Assembly (NCBI GenBank): GCA_016180235.1 | Contig: JACPBQ010000005.1 | Coordinates: forward strand, 1 to 64,000 | DNA: 64,000 bases | Source: Candidatus Woesearchaeota archaeon | Lineage (GTDB): Archaea > Nanobdellota > Nanobdellia > Woesearchaeales > GW2011-AR4 | Direction of reading: 5' to 3' | Part shown: one piece after another, positions 20,189 through 28,495 of the stretch | Layout of the letters: each line of letters starts with the position of its first letter | Numbering within the stretch: position 1 is the stretch's first letter | Made by a program: the position numbers and the translations under genes | The notes under the pieces: model-generated | What the model was told of the DNA's origin: nothing | The model's input: the letters and a program-made list of their open reading frames with translations, nothing else | Database searches by the model: none

Positions 20189-20389
20189 GTTCGTTTAATG
20201 CCAAAAGTAAAGCGAACTTTTTGCAAAATTAAAAACAAAAGAAATCAAAAAGTTACGCTTTACGGACATTATATGCCCGAAGGGTTTAACACTTTTCAAA
20301 ACCCAAAATAAAGAAACGACATTCTGAAAGAATGGGCGTATAAAATACCGATTTTATACGCAGTTTCTAAGTAAAGAAAGGGGGATTGA
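20189..20389 (+). repeat. left arm of diverged inverted repeat with tandem hairpins
   Basis: Shares GTTCGN(T/C)TAATGC, CATTATATGC, CACTTTTCAAAAC, ACCGATTT and AAAGAAAGGGGGATTGA with the inverted copy at 20791-20856. Confidence 0.6.
20336..20361. repeat. perfect palindrome GCGTATAAAAT-ACCG-ATTTTATACGC
   Basis: 11-bp perfect arms, 4-bp spacer. Confidence 0.85.
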
Positions 20390-20505
20390 TTTATTAAAAA
20401 GATGGGGAAATATTAAATACTCCCCCATCTTTCTCTTGTAATAAATTGCCATATATCACAAGCCTGAAGGGTAGGAGGAAATGGGAAAGGAGGAATAAGA
20501 CTTTA

Positions 20506-20676
20506 ATGTCTAATGCCCGCAAGAAAGAACCCATTGTATATGGCAACGACCCTAAAGAAGAACATCTTAAAGTATCTGAACCTAAACTTGTAGATGTTAA
20601 GAAGGTCATTTTTTATTCTGTGGTCGGGGTATTAGTGCTATCAGCCATAGTTTATCTTCTCTTAATGTCCTTTTGA
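20506..20676 (+). CDS. small tail-anchored-like membrane protein
   Basis: MSNARKKEPIVYGND...KKVIFYSVVGVLVLSAIVYLLLMSF; GGAAAGGAGG upstream. Confidence 0.5.
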   Translation: MSNARKKEPIVYGNDPKEEHLKVSEPKLVDVKKVIFYSVVGVLVLSAIVYLLLMSF

Positions 20677-20715
20677 CTATATTAACAAAATTCCAAAATT
20701 CATAATGAGAACTAA

Positions 20716-20757
20716 TTATGTAATCTATAATTCTGGTTATGTAATCTATAATTCTGG
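20716..20757 (+). repeat. tandem direct repeat 2 x 21 bp (TTATGTAATCTATAATTCTGG)
   Basis: Two perfect adjacent copies. Confidence 0.9.
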
Positions 20758-20790
20758 TGTGAATTGCCATATAGAGGAATGCACATTATT

Positions 20791-20856
20791 TCAATCCCCC
20801 TTTCTTTTCTAATAAATCGGTTTTGAAAAGTGCATATAATGCATATTATGCGAACT
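20791..20856 (-). repeat. right arm of diverged inverted repeat
   Basis: TCAATCCCCCTTTCTTT...GTTTTGAAAAGTGC...CGAAC, inverse of 20189-20389 modules. Confidence 0.6.
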
Positions 20857-20889
20857 TTTTTATAGTAGTTAACTTAAGAAAGATGAAAA

Positions 20890-21711
20890 ATGCTCCAAAA
20901 ACTCGCAACTGAACTTAAAATTCGTGGTTTTTCAGAGCAGACTATCAGTTCTTATACTTTTCACAATAGGAAATTTCTTGAATTCATAAAAAAAGAGCCG
21001 GAAAATATAGGAGCGGAAGATGTTAAAAGTTATATGGCCTACTTAATGTCGGAAAAGAGGCTAAATCCTTCTTCTGTAAGCCTGGCTATGAGCTCTTTGA
21101 AGTTTCTTTATACTGAGATGATGAGCAAAAGCCTTTTTGCAAATATAAAGATGCCAAAACTGGAGAAAAAGCTGCCTATTGTTCTTACAAAAAATGAAAT
21201 AAGGAAAATGATAGATGCAACGGATAATGAAAAGCACAAATTACTCATAAAGATGCTTTATTCTTCGGGCTTAAGAGTTTCTGAGTGCGTCAGTTTAAGG
21301 ATTGATGATCTTAATCTGGATGATAGATTTGGCACTGTAAGGGCAGGAAAAGGCAAAAAAGACAGGAATATGATACTTTCGGGGTCTTTGGCAGCAGATC
21401 TTAAGGATTACCTTGAGAAAACCGGGAAAAACAAGGAAAATGGCTATATTTTTGATGTTAAAGGCAGGGCTTTAAGCATTAGGCAGGCCCAAAAGGCCGT
21501 TACTAATGCAGCCAAGAAAGCAGGAATCAGGAAAAGAGTTTTCTGCCATGCATTAAGGAGCAGCTTTGCAACGCATCTGCTTGAGTCTGGGACGGATATA
21601 AGGGTTATTCAAGAGCTATTGGGGCATTCAAATTTATCAACTACGCAGCGCTATACTAAAGTTTCAAGGGAGCAATTAAGAAAAGTAAGAAGCCCCTTGG
21701 ATGATTTGTGA
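20890..21711 (+). CDS. xerA: tyrosine recombinase XerA
   Basis: SSGLRVSE, HALRSSFATHLLESGTDIRVIQELLGHSNLSTTQRYTK (R-H-R-H-Y). Confidence 0.93.
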   Translation: MLQKLATELKIRGFSEQTISSYTFHNRKFLEFIKKEPENIGAEDVKSYMAYLMSEKRLNPSSVSLAMSSLKFLYTEMMSKSLFANIKMPKLEKKLPIVLTKNEIRKMIDATDNEKHKLLIKMLYSSGLRVSECVSLRIDDLNLDDRFGTVRAGKGKKDRNMILSGSLAADLKDYLEKTGKNKENGYIFDVKGRALSIRQAQKAVTNAAKKAGIRKRVFCHALRSSFATHLLESGTDIRVIQELLGHSNLSTTQRYTKVSREQLRKVRSPLDDL

Positions 21712-21725
21712 ATAAGCAATAAAAA

Positions 21726-21950
21726 ATGAAAACGCAAGAAATCCCTAAAGAAAGGATCATTAGCCATATAGGATTAAGGCTTGAAATTGATGATTTTAGT
21801 GGTTTAAATGAAGCATTAAAAGTTGCAGATGATTACTTAGGAAGAAATCAGCATGATTGGTTATTTAGAAGGCAAGTTGAAATACTATGCGAGAGTGTGA
21901 TTTTGCCTCAAGGGAGGTATCATAATTTCAAATATAGATCAAAACCATGA
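21726..21950 (+). CDS. hypothetical protein, 74 aa
   Basis: Short ORF directly downstream of xerA. Confidence 0.35.
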   Translation: MKTQEIPKERIISHIGLRLEIDDFSGLNEALKVADDYLGRNQHDWLFRRQVEILCESVILPQGRYHNFKYRSKP

Positions 21951-22067
21951 ATCTAAATTATTTTCCATACTGAAAATATATTTATTGAAATGATTAAAAT
22001 ATTTAATTAATAATTAAAAAGAAGTATCAAAAATAAGATTAAAACTTTTAGGTTTTTACTAAAAATT

Positions 22068-22637
22068 TTAGTTGAAATTTACCAGCTCTTTCTGCGCTGT
22101 GTCTATCATGAGGATGTTTTCTTTGGCCTGCAGGCGCTTGAAGTCCGGATTCAGCTTTATGTAAGGCATGCTGTTCACGTATTTCTTTATTACCGGAATG
22201 CCTTTTTCCACCAAACGTGCTATATACTCGCTCACAACATAGCCCGGAAAACCTGTTTTGCGGCTTATATCAGTGTAGGAAACAAGGCCTTTCTCATCCT
22301 CCAGGGCATAAATTACCAGGAAAACATGCTGCTCTGTCTTTGTCAACGGCTTTATATCGAAACTCTTTCCTTCGACGATAAAATTGCTGTTAGACTGCAG
22401 GAAAAGCTCTATTCTTTCTATGCGCTCAGCAAGCTTTTCCATCTTGTCATTCAATCCATTCATGGACTCATAGCTGGCCTGTATCTCGCTTGTATTTTCG
22501 TTTATGGCCTCTAAATACCCATTTAACTCATTTTTAATGCCGTTTAAGTCGTCTTTAATGTCAATATCAATGCTTTTAGGCTTTCTTGAGAAGTAGCGTT
22601 TCCTCTCTCTAAAAAAATCGTCAAATATTTTTACCAC
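22068..22637 (-). CDS. coiled-coil + winged-HTH regulator
   Basis: Coiled coil then TKTEQHVFLVIYALEDEKGLVSYTDISRKTGFPGYVVSEYIARLVEKG. Confidence 0.65.
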   Translation of the reverse strand: MVKIFDDFFRERKRYFSRKPKSIDIDIKDDLNGIKNELNGYLEAINENTSEIQASYESMNGLNDKMEKLAERIERIELFLQSNSNFIVEGKSFDIKPLTKTEQHVFLVIYALEDEKGLVSYTDISRKTGFPGYVVSEYIARLVEKGIPVIKKYVNSMPYIKLNPDFKRLQAKENILMIDTAQKELVNFN

Positions 22638-22705
22638 CCCACGATTTTGGGTTAGGAGGAAATTTAAATAGATTTATGTTTTTGAAAATATGGGTTTTGT
22701 AATAA

Positions 22706-23344
22706 TTAATGCGCTTTAACCTGCTTGTAAAGGTAGTATTTCTGCTTGCCTCTTTTTGCTGTGCCTATCTCTTCCATTTTCTCTATTTCATCCAATAAGC
22801 GGTAGAATGAGCTTTTTGAGCACAAGCCCTGGTCCTGCACTATCATTTCTTTTAGCTGTAGGCCACTAATCTGGCTGTATTTCCTTATATATGACAAAAT
22901 AAGGCTTTTTACATACTCTTTTGAGTTTTTAGATACTCTTTGTACCACTTTTTCCCTAATTGTAGCTTTTCTTTGTTCTTCTAAGCTGGAAAGGCGTTTT
23001 TCTATATCATAAACATCTTTTGGAGCTGTTAATGTTTTTGATTGGTCTTTTAAGTGTAAATTATCTATCTTTTCATTTAAAAGCCTGATTCTTTCTATTA
23101 TATTGTCAAAAGAATAGTAATTATCTATGATTTTTCTTATATCCTCGGGCCTTTTGGGGATGTATGAAATCTCTAATTCCAGCTGCTTTATTTTTTGCTG
23201 CTGCTGTTGGTTTTGCTGGTTCAGGTAATTAAGCCAGGAAAAAATTTTTTGGGTGTCCTGCTTTACGTTTGCGAAAGAAGCTGCTAAAATGCGGTTCATC
23301 TGGGTAAGCCTTCTTTCGGTTTCCTGACTCTTGATCCAGAACAT
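22706..23344 (-). CDS. coiled-coil + winged-HTH protein
   Basis: Coiled coil then LILSYIRKYSQISGLQLKEMIVQDQGLCSKSSFYRLLDEIEKM. Confidence 0.65.
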   Translation of the reverse strand: MFWIKSQETERRLTQMNRILAASFANVKQDTQKIFSWLNYLNQQNQQQQQKIKQLELEISYIPKRPEDIRKIIDNYYSFDNIIERIRLLNEKIDNLHLKDQSKTLTAPKDVYDIEKRLSSLEEQRKATIREKVVQRVSKNSKEYVKSLILSYIRKYSQISGLQLKEMIVQDQGLCSKSSFYRLLDEIEKMEEIGTAKRGKQKYYLYKQVKAH

Positions 23345-23387
23345 AATCTATAAAATATTACCTTTTTTATTTAAATATTTCGTTTTC

Positions 23388-23585
23388 TGGGAAAATACTG
23401 GGACTATATTGGGACTATTGTGGGACTTGAATGGGAATAGTTTTATAACGATAAATTTAAATATTTAGGGATTTAGATGGGAATTTATTGGGAATATAAT
23501 GGGACTATATTGGGAATGAGACTGAATTTTACCGACGACAAGCGATGGCGACGGGAAAAATAGTGGGAATGATATGGGAATAAAC
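23388..23585 (+). repeat. iteron-like array of 11-bp repeats, consensus TGGGAMTATAT
   Basis: Copies at 23388, 23399, 23410, 23421, 23432; (23467), 23478, 23489, 23500, 23511; 23564, 23575, 11-bp register within each cluster. Confidence 0.85.
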
Positions 23586-23895
23586 ACAGGAACCAGAAAA
23601 TAAAAAAAACCGATAAAAAACCAAAAGATTAATTCCAAAAATTTGATCAAAAAAGCAAGAATTAAAATGATGCAAAAATACCCCGAGGTAAGGAGGAAAA
23701 AAGTGGGATGCATAGTGATCATGGGTTGTATTAGGAGGGGCTATTTTGAGCCAGAATAGGCAAAAGTGAGGCCTGATAAGGGCTAAATAGTGCTAAAAAG
23801 GTGCATATAATGTCAAAAAGTGAGAGTTTAAAGAGAGCAAATTTGATTGAAAATAGCCAAGAAAGAGAGTGAATAGCGGGGATGTGAGGCTTAAA

Positions 23896-24525
23896 ATGAA
23901 AGAAATCAACTCAAAAGGGGCATTGGCAGTGGCTTTAAGCAAGCTACAAGCCTTTACAGAGCCAAAAGTGAGTATTGAGCAGTATCCTACAGATTCGGAG
24001 ATAGCTGCTGGAGTGCTATGGCAGGCAAAGATGAAGGGAGACATAGGAAAAGTGAATGCTGACTTAGGCTGCGGTACTGGTATTTTGGGCATTGGCCTGG
24101 CACTATTGGGTAAAGTGAGAGTTTACATGGTTGATTCAGATGAAGAGGCTTTGGAAATAACCAAGAAAAATATGAAAAAAGTGCAAAGTGAGTATAAACT
24201 GCCTGGAGAACTGGTTTTTGTGCGGCAGGATATAAAAGATTTTAAGGAAAAAACCGATTTTGTCGTCGAGAATCCTCCGTTTGGGGTTAAAAACGAGCAT
24301 GCTGACAGGGAGTTTTTGAAGAAAGCGTTTGAAGTCGGAAGAATTGTCTACAGCTTCCATAAGTCGGAATCAAAGGCATTTATTGATAAATTCTCGACGG
24401 AGAATGGATTCAGGGTTACGGATGCCTGGGATTTTGATTTCCCTTTAAAGGCAACTTACGGATTCCATACAAAGAGGATCAAAAGGATAAGAGTAAGCTG
24501 TTTCCGTCTGGAAAAATGCCATTAG
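23896..24525 (+). CDS. METTL5-like N6-adenine methyltransferase (predicted rRNA/RNA MTase)
   Basis: DLGCGTGILGIG, ENPPFGV (NPPF) motifs, IEQYPTDSEIAA N-terminus. Confidence 0.85.
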   Translation: MKEINSKGALAVALSKLQAFTEPKVSIEQYPTDSEIAAGVLWQAKMKGDIGKVNADLGCGTGILGIGLALLGKVRVYMVDSDEEALEITKKNMKKVQSEYKLPGELVFVRQDIKDFKEKTDFVVENPPFGVKNEHADREFLKKAFEVGRIVYSFHKSESKAFIDKFSTENGFRVTDAWDFDFPLKATYGFHTKRIKRIRVSCFRLEKCH

Positions 24526-24611
24526 GATAAAATTAGTTATAATGAAGCCCAATAAAATAATTAAAAAATCAAATCACAACATTTTTAAACAACTTAAAGT
24601 TCCTTGCTTCC

Positions 24612-24890
24612 ATGGAAATCAAAGTTCTCGAGGATAAGAAAAACAAGCTGATTTTTGAGATTGATGGCGCAGGGCATACTTTCATAAATGTCCTTAAGAG
24701 CGAGCTTTGGAATGATGCCCATATCAAGGTTGCCACTTACAGCATAAGGCACCCAATAACAAGCAAGCCAAAGATGGTTGTAGAAACTGATGGGGATGAA
24801 AGCCCGAAGGCTGCTTTGGCAAGCGCTATTTCAAGGCTAAAGAAAACAAGCGATAAGCTTAAGGATGAAGTTAAGAAAGAGATTAAGTAA
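24612..24890 (+). CDS. rpoL: DNA-directed RNA polymerase subunit L (Rpo11)
   Basis: GAGHTFINVLKSELWNDAHIKVATYSIRHP. Confidence 0.9.
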   Translation: MEIKVLEDKKNKLIFEIDGAGHTFINVLKSELWNDAHIKVATYSIRHPITSKPKMVVETDGDESPKAALASAISRLKKTSDKLKDEVKKEIK

Positions 24891-24981
24891 TGACTCTTAA
24901 GGCTGAAAAGCCAAAATTTTAGGGTTTTAAAGCTTCTCTAAACAGAAAAGATTATAAATATCATAGTGCCTAAAACTGCTT

Positions 24982-25464
24982 ATGGGCTTTATCAGAGTGA
25001 AGAGAATTAATGGTGCAGAGTACGCTTATCTTGTTGAGAACAAGTGGTACAAAAGAGGGTTTAAGAGCAAGGGCAGGGGTTCGAGGCAGACAGTTTCCAA
25101 GTATCTTGGAAGAGTTTATTCTTTTGATAAGGTGAATGATGTTGGATTCTTTGATTTCAAGGTTATGAGCAATGCTGAGCAGTATTTGGTCAATAACACA
25201 CAGGAAGAAGTGATCAAGGACCTTGTGAGATGGGAGCTTTACAGGCACAACATTGAGAATTTTTCAATAGATTTCAGCAGCAAAAAGGTCACGAAAAACA
25301 GCAAAACCATTACGATAAAAATCAATGAAGGCTTCCTTAATGATCATACCCTGAGAAGACTGTTTAACTTAAGGAAAGAGGACAGCCTTTACCTGGCAAA
25401 ATGCTTTGTTGAGGCTGGGATTGAGGTGCCTAAGGAAGTTTTTGTGGGGTTGTTTAGCGAATAA
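24982..25464 (+). CDS. hypothetical protein
   Basis: 160-aa ORF; MGFIRVKRINGAEYAYLVENKWYKRG...RQTVSKYLGR. Confidence 0.6.
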   Translation: MGFIRVKRINGAEYAYLVENKWYKRGFKSKGRGSRQTVSKYLGRVYSFDKVNDVGFFDFKVMSNAEQYLVNNTQEEVIKDLVRWELYRHNIENFSIDFSSKKVTKNSKTITIKINEGFLNDHTLRRLFNLRKEDSLYLAKCFVEAGIEVPKEVFVGLFSE

Positions 25465-25521
25465 AAATTACAATTTCTTATTAGTAAAATAATAATATTT
25501 TTAATATGCATACAATTACCA

Positions 25522-25935
25522 GTGGCAATGCTAAACCCAAAATTTGAATCAAGCAAACCAAGTAATGATGTCTCTAATTTCCGACCTTTAGCCGATCTAG
25601 TCAGTAAGACACTTGGAGTCCCAATGGATGCCTTTGATTTAGAAGAAATCGCTAAGATTAAGTCTGATAATTGGCTTAAGTCTAATAATAGCATACTCAG
25701 TTTTGAGTCGGATTCCGGGAAATTGACTGTTAGGACCCTTGAAGGGATGAGTTATGGATTTTTTATCGTATTAGATTATGAATCTTTTGCAGATGATGCT
25801 AAATCATTCGGACATAAGAGGAGATTGTATGACCTTCCGGTAAATGGGTTACCAACAATCATAGAAACGGTTTTCGGAGAATTTATAGAAATGTTTTATG
25901 ATCCTAATAAAAGGTATGGGAAACCACTAGCTTAA
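25522..25935 (+). CDS. hypothetical protein
   Basis: 137-aa ORF. Confidence 0.45.
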   Translation: MAMLNPKFESSKPSNDVSNFRPLADLVSKTLGVPMDAFDLEEIAKIKSDNWLKSNNSILSFESDSGKLTVRTLEGMSYGFFIVLDYESFADDAKSFGHKRRLYDLPVNGLPTIIETVFGEFIEMFYDPNKRYGKPLA

Positions 25936-25957
25936 GAAATTCAAATATAACACTTAA

Positions 25958-26578
25958 TTAAAACCTATTCTCCCATTCCTTAACCTTCTTCTCGTCAATA
26001 GATATGTTTTCTTTTTTTGGCCTGTTTTCTCTATATTGCTTATAATTAATTATCCCAAAAATAATCCCTACCGCTAAACCAGCTAGATGGGATATGTTGG
26101 CTGTGTTTTGGGGAAAGAAGATTCCGAAAATGTCTATTAATGCCCAGACTATTAAAGCTATGAACATGGGCATTGGCATGCCGTAAAGCCATATCACCAT
26201 TTTGGGCCTTAAAATTGCTAGCATCCCCATAATGCCAAAAATAGCCCCAGAAGCCCCCAAAACCCTGCTGTAGAATGGCAAGCTTGCGAAAGAAGCCACT
26301 AAGCCGGCAATGAAGAACAATTTTAGGAATTTTCTGGTTCCGATAATATTCTCTAAAATTATTCCGAATAATGCCAATCCGAACAGGTTATACAATAAAT
26401 GGACTAAGCCGCTATGAATGAATATTGCCGTCAATAATGTCCATGGCCTTGTCAAAACGGCATTTGTGTCTAAAATGAATATATCTGTTAAATTTACCAT
26501 TAGTGCTTGAAATATGAATATTATAAAAATTGCCAGGCTGAGCCACAAAGAAGACCAGTGGTTTTTATTGTCCATCAT
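25958..26578 (-). CDS. rhomboid family intramembrane serine protease
   Basis: GASGAIFGIMG catalytic Ser motif, HLAGLAVGIIFG His motif, 6 TMs. Confidence 0.9.
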   Translation of the reverse strand: MMDNKNHWSSLWLSLAIFIIFIFQALMVNLTDIFILDTNAVLTRPWTLLTAIFIHSGLVHLLYNLFGLALFGIILENIIGTRKFLKLFFIAGLVASFASLPFYSRVLGASGAIFGIMGMLAILRPKMVIWLYGMPMPMFIALIVWALIDIFGIFFPQNTANISHLAGLAVGIIFGIINYKQYRENRPKKENISIDEKKVKEWENRF

Positions 26579-26677
26579 TAAATATTAATTACCAGCCTAT
26601 ATAAAATTTAGCAATAATCAGGAAAAAACCTAATATAAACAAAAACCATTAAAAATTAATCAGAATTAGCCGGAAAT

Positions 26678-27376
26678 ATGGATAAAGGCAATAATCCTGA
26701 GCATATAGCAATAATTTTAGATGGAAACAGAAGGTATGCTAGGAAACAGGGTCTGGAAGCGTGGAAAGGCCACAGTTTTGGAGCCAAAAAGGTTGAGGAT
26801 CTTTTAGAGTGGTGCAGGGATTTAGGCATTAAGGAGCTTACCTTGTACTCTTTCTCTGTTGATAATTTCAAAAGGCCGGAAAAGGAAAAAATGGCAATAT
26901 TCGAGCTGTTCAAGAAGAATTTTGAGAATCTGGAAAAGGATGAAAGGCTGATGAAAAATGGGATTAAAGTTAATTTTATAGGAAGGATTGGGATGTTTCC
27001 AAAGGACATACAGGAAAAAATGCACAGCCTAATGGAAAAAACCAGGAAAAATGGCAAGTTTAAGGTTAATTTTGCGATGGCTTATTCCGGGAAAGCAGAG
27101 ATAACGGATTCCATCAAGAGAATCATTCAAAAAATAAATGATAAGGATATTAATGATATCAATGAGGATCTAATTAAAAATAACCTATACCTTAGCTCTG
27201 AGCCTGATATTTTCATAAGGCCCGGAGGGGAAAAGAGGATGAGTGATTTTTTATTGTGGCAGTCTGCGTATGCCGAAATTTTCTTCATCTCGAAACTATG
27301 GCCTGAGTTCACCAAGGAAGACCTGATTAAGATAATTGGAGAGTTCAAGCAGAGGGAAAGAAGGTTTGGGAAGTGA
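26678..27376 (+). CDS. uppS: cis-prenyltransferase / UPP synthase family
   Basis: HIAIILDGNRRYARKQGLEAWKGHSFGA, LYSFSVDNFKRPEKE, IRPGGEKRMSDFLLWQSAYAE. Confidence 0.93.
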   Translation: MDKGNNPEHIAIILDGNRRYARKQGLEAWKGHSFGAKKVEDLLEWCRDLGIKELTLYSFSVDNFKRPEKEKMAIFELFKKNFENLEKDERLMKNGIKVNFIGRIGMFPKDIQEKMHSLMEKTRKNGKFKVNFAMAYSGKAEITDSIKRIIQKINDKDINDINEDLIKNNLYLSSEPDIFIRPGGEKRMSDFLLWQSAYAEIFFISKLWPEFTKEDLIKIIGEFKQRERRFGK

Positions 27377-27390
27377 ATAACACCATAGAA

Positions 27391-27403
27391 CAGGGTTCGG
27401 GAC
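27391..27403 (+). repeat. inverted repeat, left copy CAGGGTTCGGGAC
   Basis: Perfect inverse of 28401-28413. Confidence 0.85.
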
Positions 27404-27504
27404 ATTTATTTACAATAATCAAAAACCAATAAAAATTACAATTTTTAATAATAAATACATCCCACCATCATTCCCCACCACCCGCCGGCAGTGGGTTAGA
27501 TAAC

Positions 27505-27633
27505 GATACATAAAGATGATAGTTTGCCGTCGGAATTGCGCTCATTTTTTTGCATTTTTTAAATCAATTTTATGTAGTAATCTGCGTAAATCTCCGACGG
27601 ATTGTGCCCTTTTCTCTGGGGCTTTAATGTATC
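27505..27633 (+). other. nested stem-loop intergenic element
   Basis: GATACATAAAG/CTTTAATGTATC outer arms (27505, 27622), CCGTCGGA/TCCGACGG inner arms (27527, 27593). Confidence 0.55.
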
Positions 27634-27673
27634 TTTAAGTACACCACTCCCCACCCGCCCTTTCTAATTTTTT

Positions 27674-27712
27674 TACTACTATAATGTAACAAAAATAGAA
27701 AGATTTAAATAC
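27674..27712 (+). promoter_or_regulatory. shared promoter/operator (TACTACTATAATGTAACAAAAATAGAAAGATTTAAATA)
   Basis: About 25 bp upstream of the 27736 start. Confidence 0.75.
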
Positions 27713-27735
27713 TGTCAATTTATACGTATCATACT

Positions 27736-28368
27736 ATGAATCCAAAAACTGTACGAAGTCCAAGATCTTTAGCTCAATACGAAATAGACCCAATTTTAAG
27801 AAGGTATTTACAAAAGTTCTTAGATGGCAAAGCTGATATACCTGGTGTTGCTAAAAGAGAAATTTGGGTATCAAAACTGGTTCTAGGTATGCATACTGGA
27901 GGACTAGAGGTACAGCTTGAAGGAGCACCTCCAATTCATGATGCTTTTCCTGGGTATGGTTCAGCAGATTATGTAATGTCGGTTGGTGAATTTGCTGATT
28001 GGTTTAGAATTAAAGGCAGAAAGGAAGAAGGAAAAGATCATATCGTTGTAGAAACTATGATTAAATCAAAATATGTTCCTGTGGAAGGTCAATTATCAAA
28101 TGAAGAAGTCCCTTATTCTCACGATGAAAATTTAGTAATCGCACATATTTTAGGACATTTAAACCTATATAGAAGAGAAGATGATTTTCAAACAATATAC
28201 GCAGCAAATTGGGTTCACGGAGGTTTTAGGCCGCATAGTTCAAAAAAATTGAATGATGCTTTTGAAAGATTGTATGTAGGCCGACAAGCAATTAATAATT
28301 TTCTTGCAAGACACGGTGAAATTGCTAAAGCTGCACTTGATCAAGTAGCGAAATATGAAAGGAAGTAA
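27736..28368 (+). CDS. hypothetical protein, 210 aa
   Basis: ORF with strong shared-type promoter 25 bp upstream. Confidence 0.6.
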   Translation: MNPKTVRSPRSLAQYEIDPILRRYLQKFLDGKADIPGVAKREIWVSKLVLGMHTGGLEVQLEGAPPIHDAFPGYGSADYVMSVGEFADWFRIKGRKEEGKDHIVVETMIKSKYVPVEGQLSNEEVPYSHDENLVIAHILGHLNLYRREDDFQTIYAANWVHGGFRPHSSKKLNDAFERLYVGRQAINNFLARHGEIAKAALDQVAKYERK

Positions 28369-28400
28369 TCAAAAAGTCCGCATAATACCATAAAATTCTA

Positions 28401-28413
28401 GTCCCGAACCCTG
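28401..28413 (-). repeat. inverted repeat, right copy GTCCCGAACCCTG
   Basis: Perfect inverse of 27391-27403. Confidence 0.85.
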
Positions 28414-28495
28414 CTCTTATTCTCGGAAGCATCGCTTAACTTATTATCAAAATCAAAACCTATTTAAACAAACACTTTCCTTATTTTTCCCTAAA

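Noticed and set aside
23388-23585. CRISPR array
   Set aside because: Repeats are 11 bp with no unique spacers; iteron/operator fits better, and no cas genes are present
24982-25464. Transposase fragment
   Set aside because: The N-terminus loosely resembles IS-type transposases (VSKYLGR) but no catalytic domain or terminal repeats; left as hypothetical
27391-27403. tRNA T-arm (GGTTCG)
   Set aside because: No complementary T-stem or acceptor on either side; better explained as an inverted repeat
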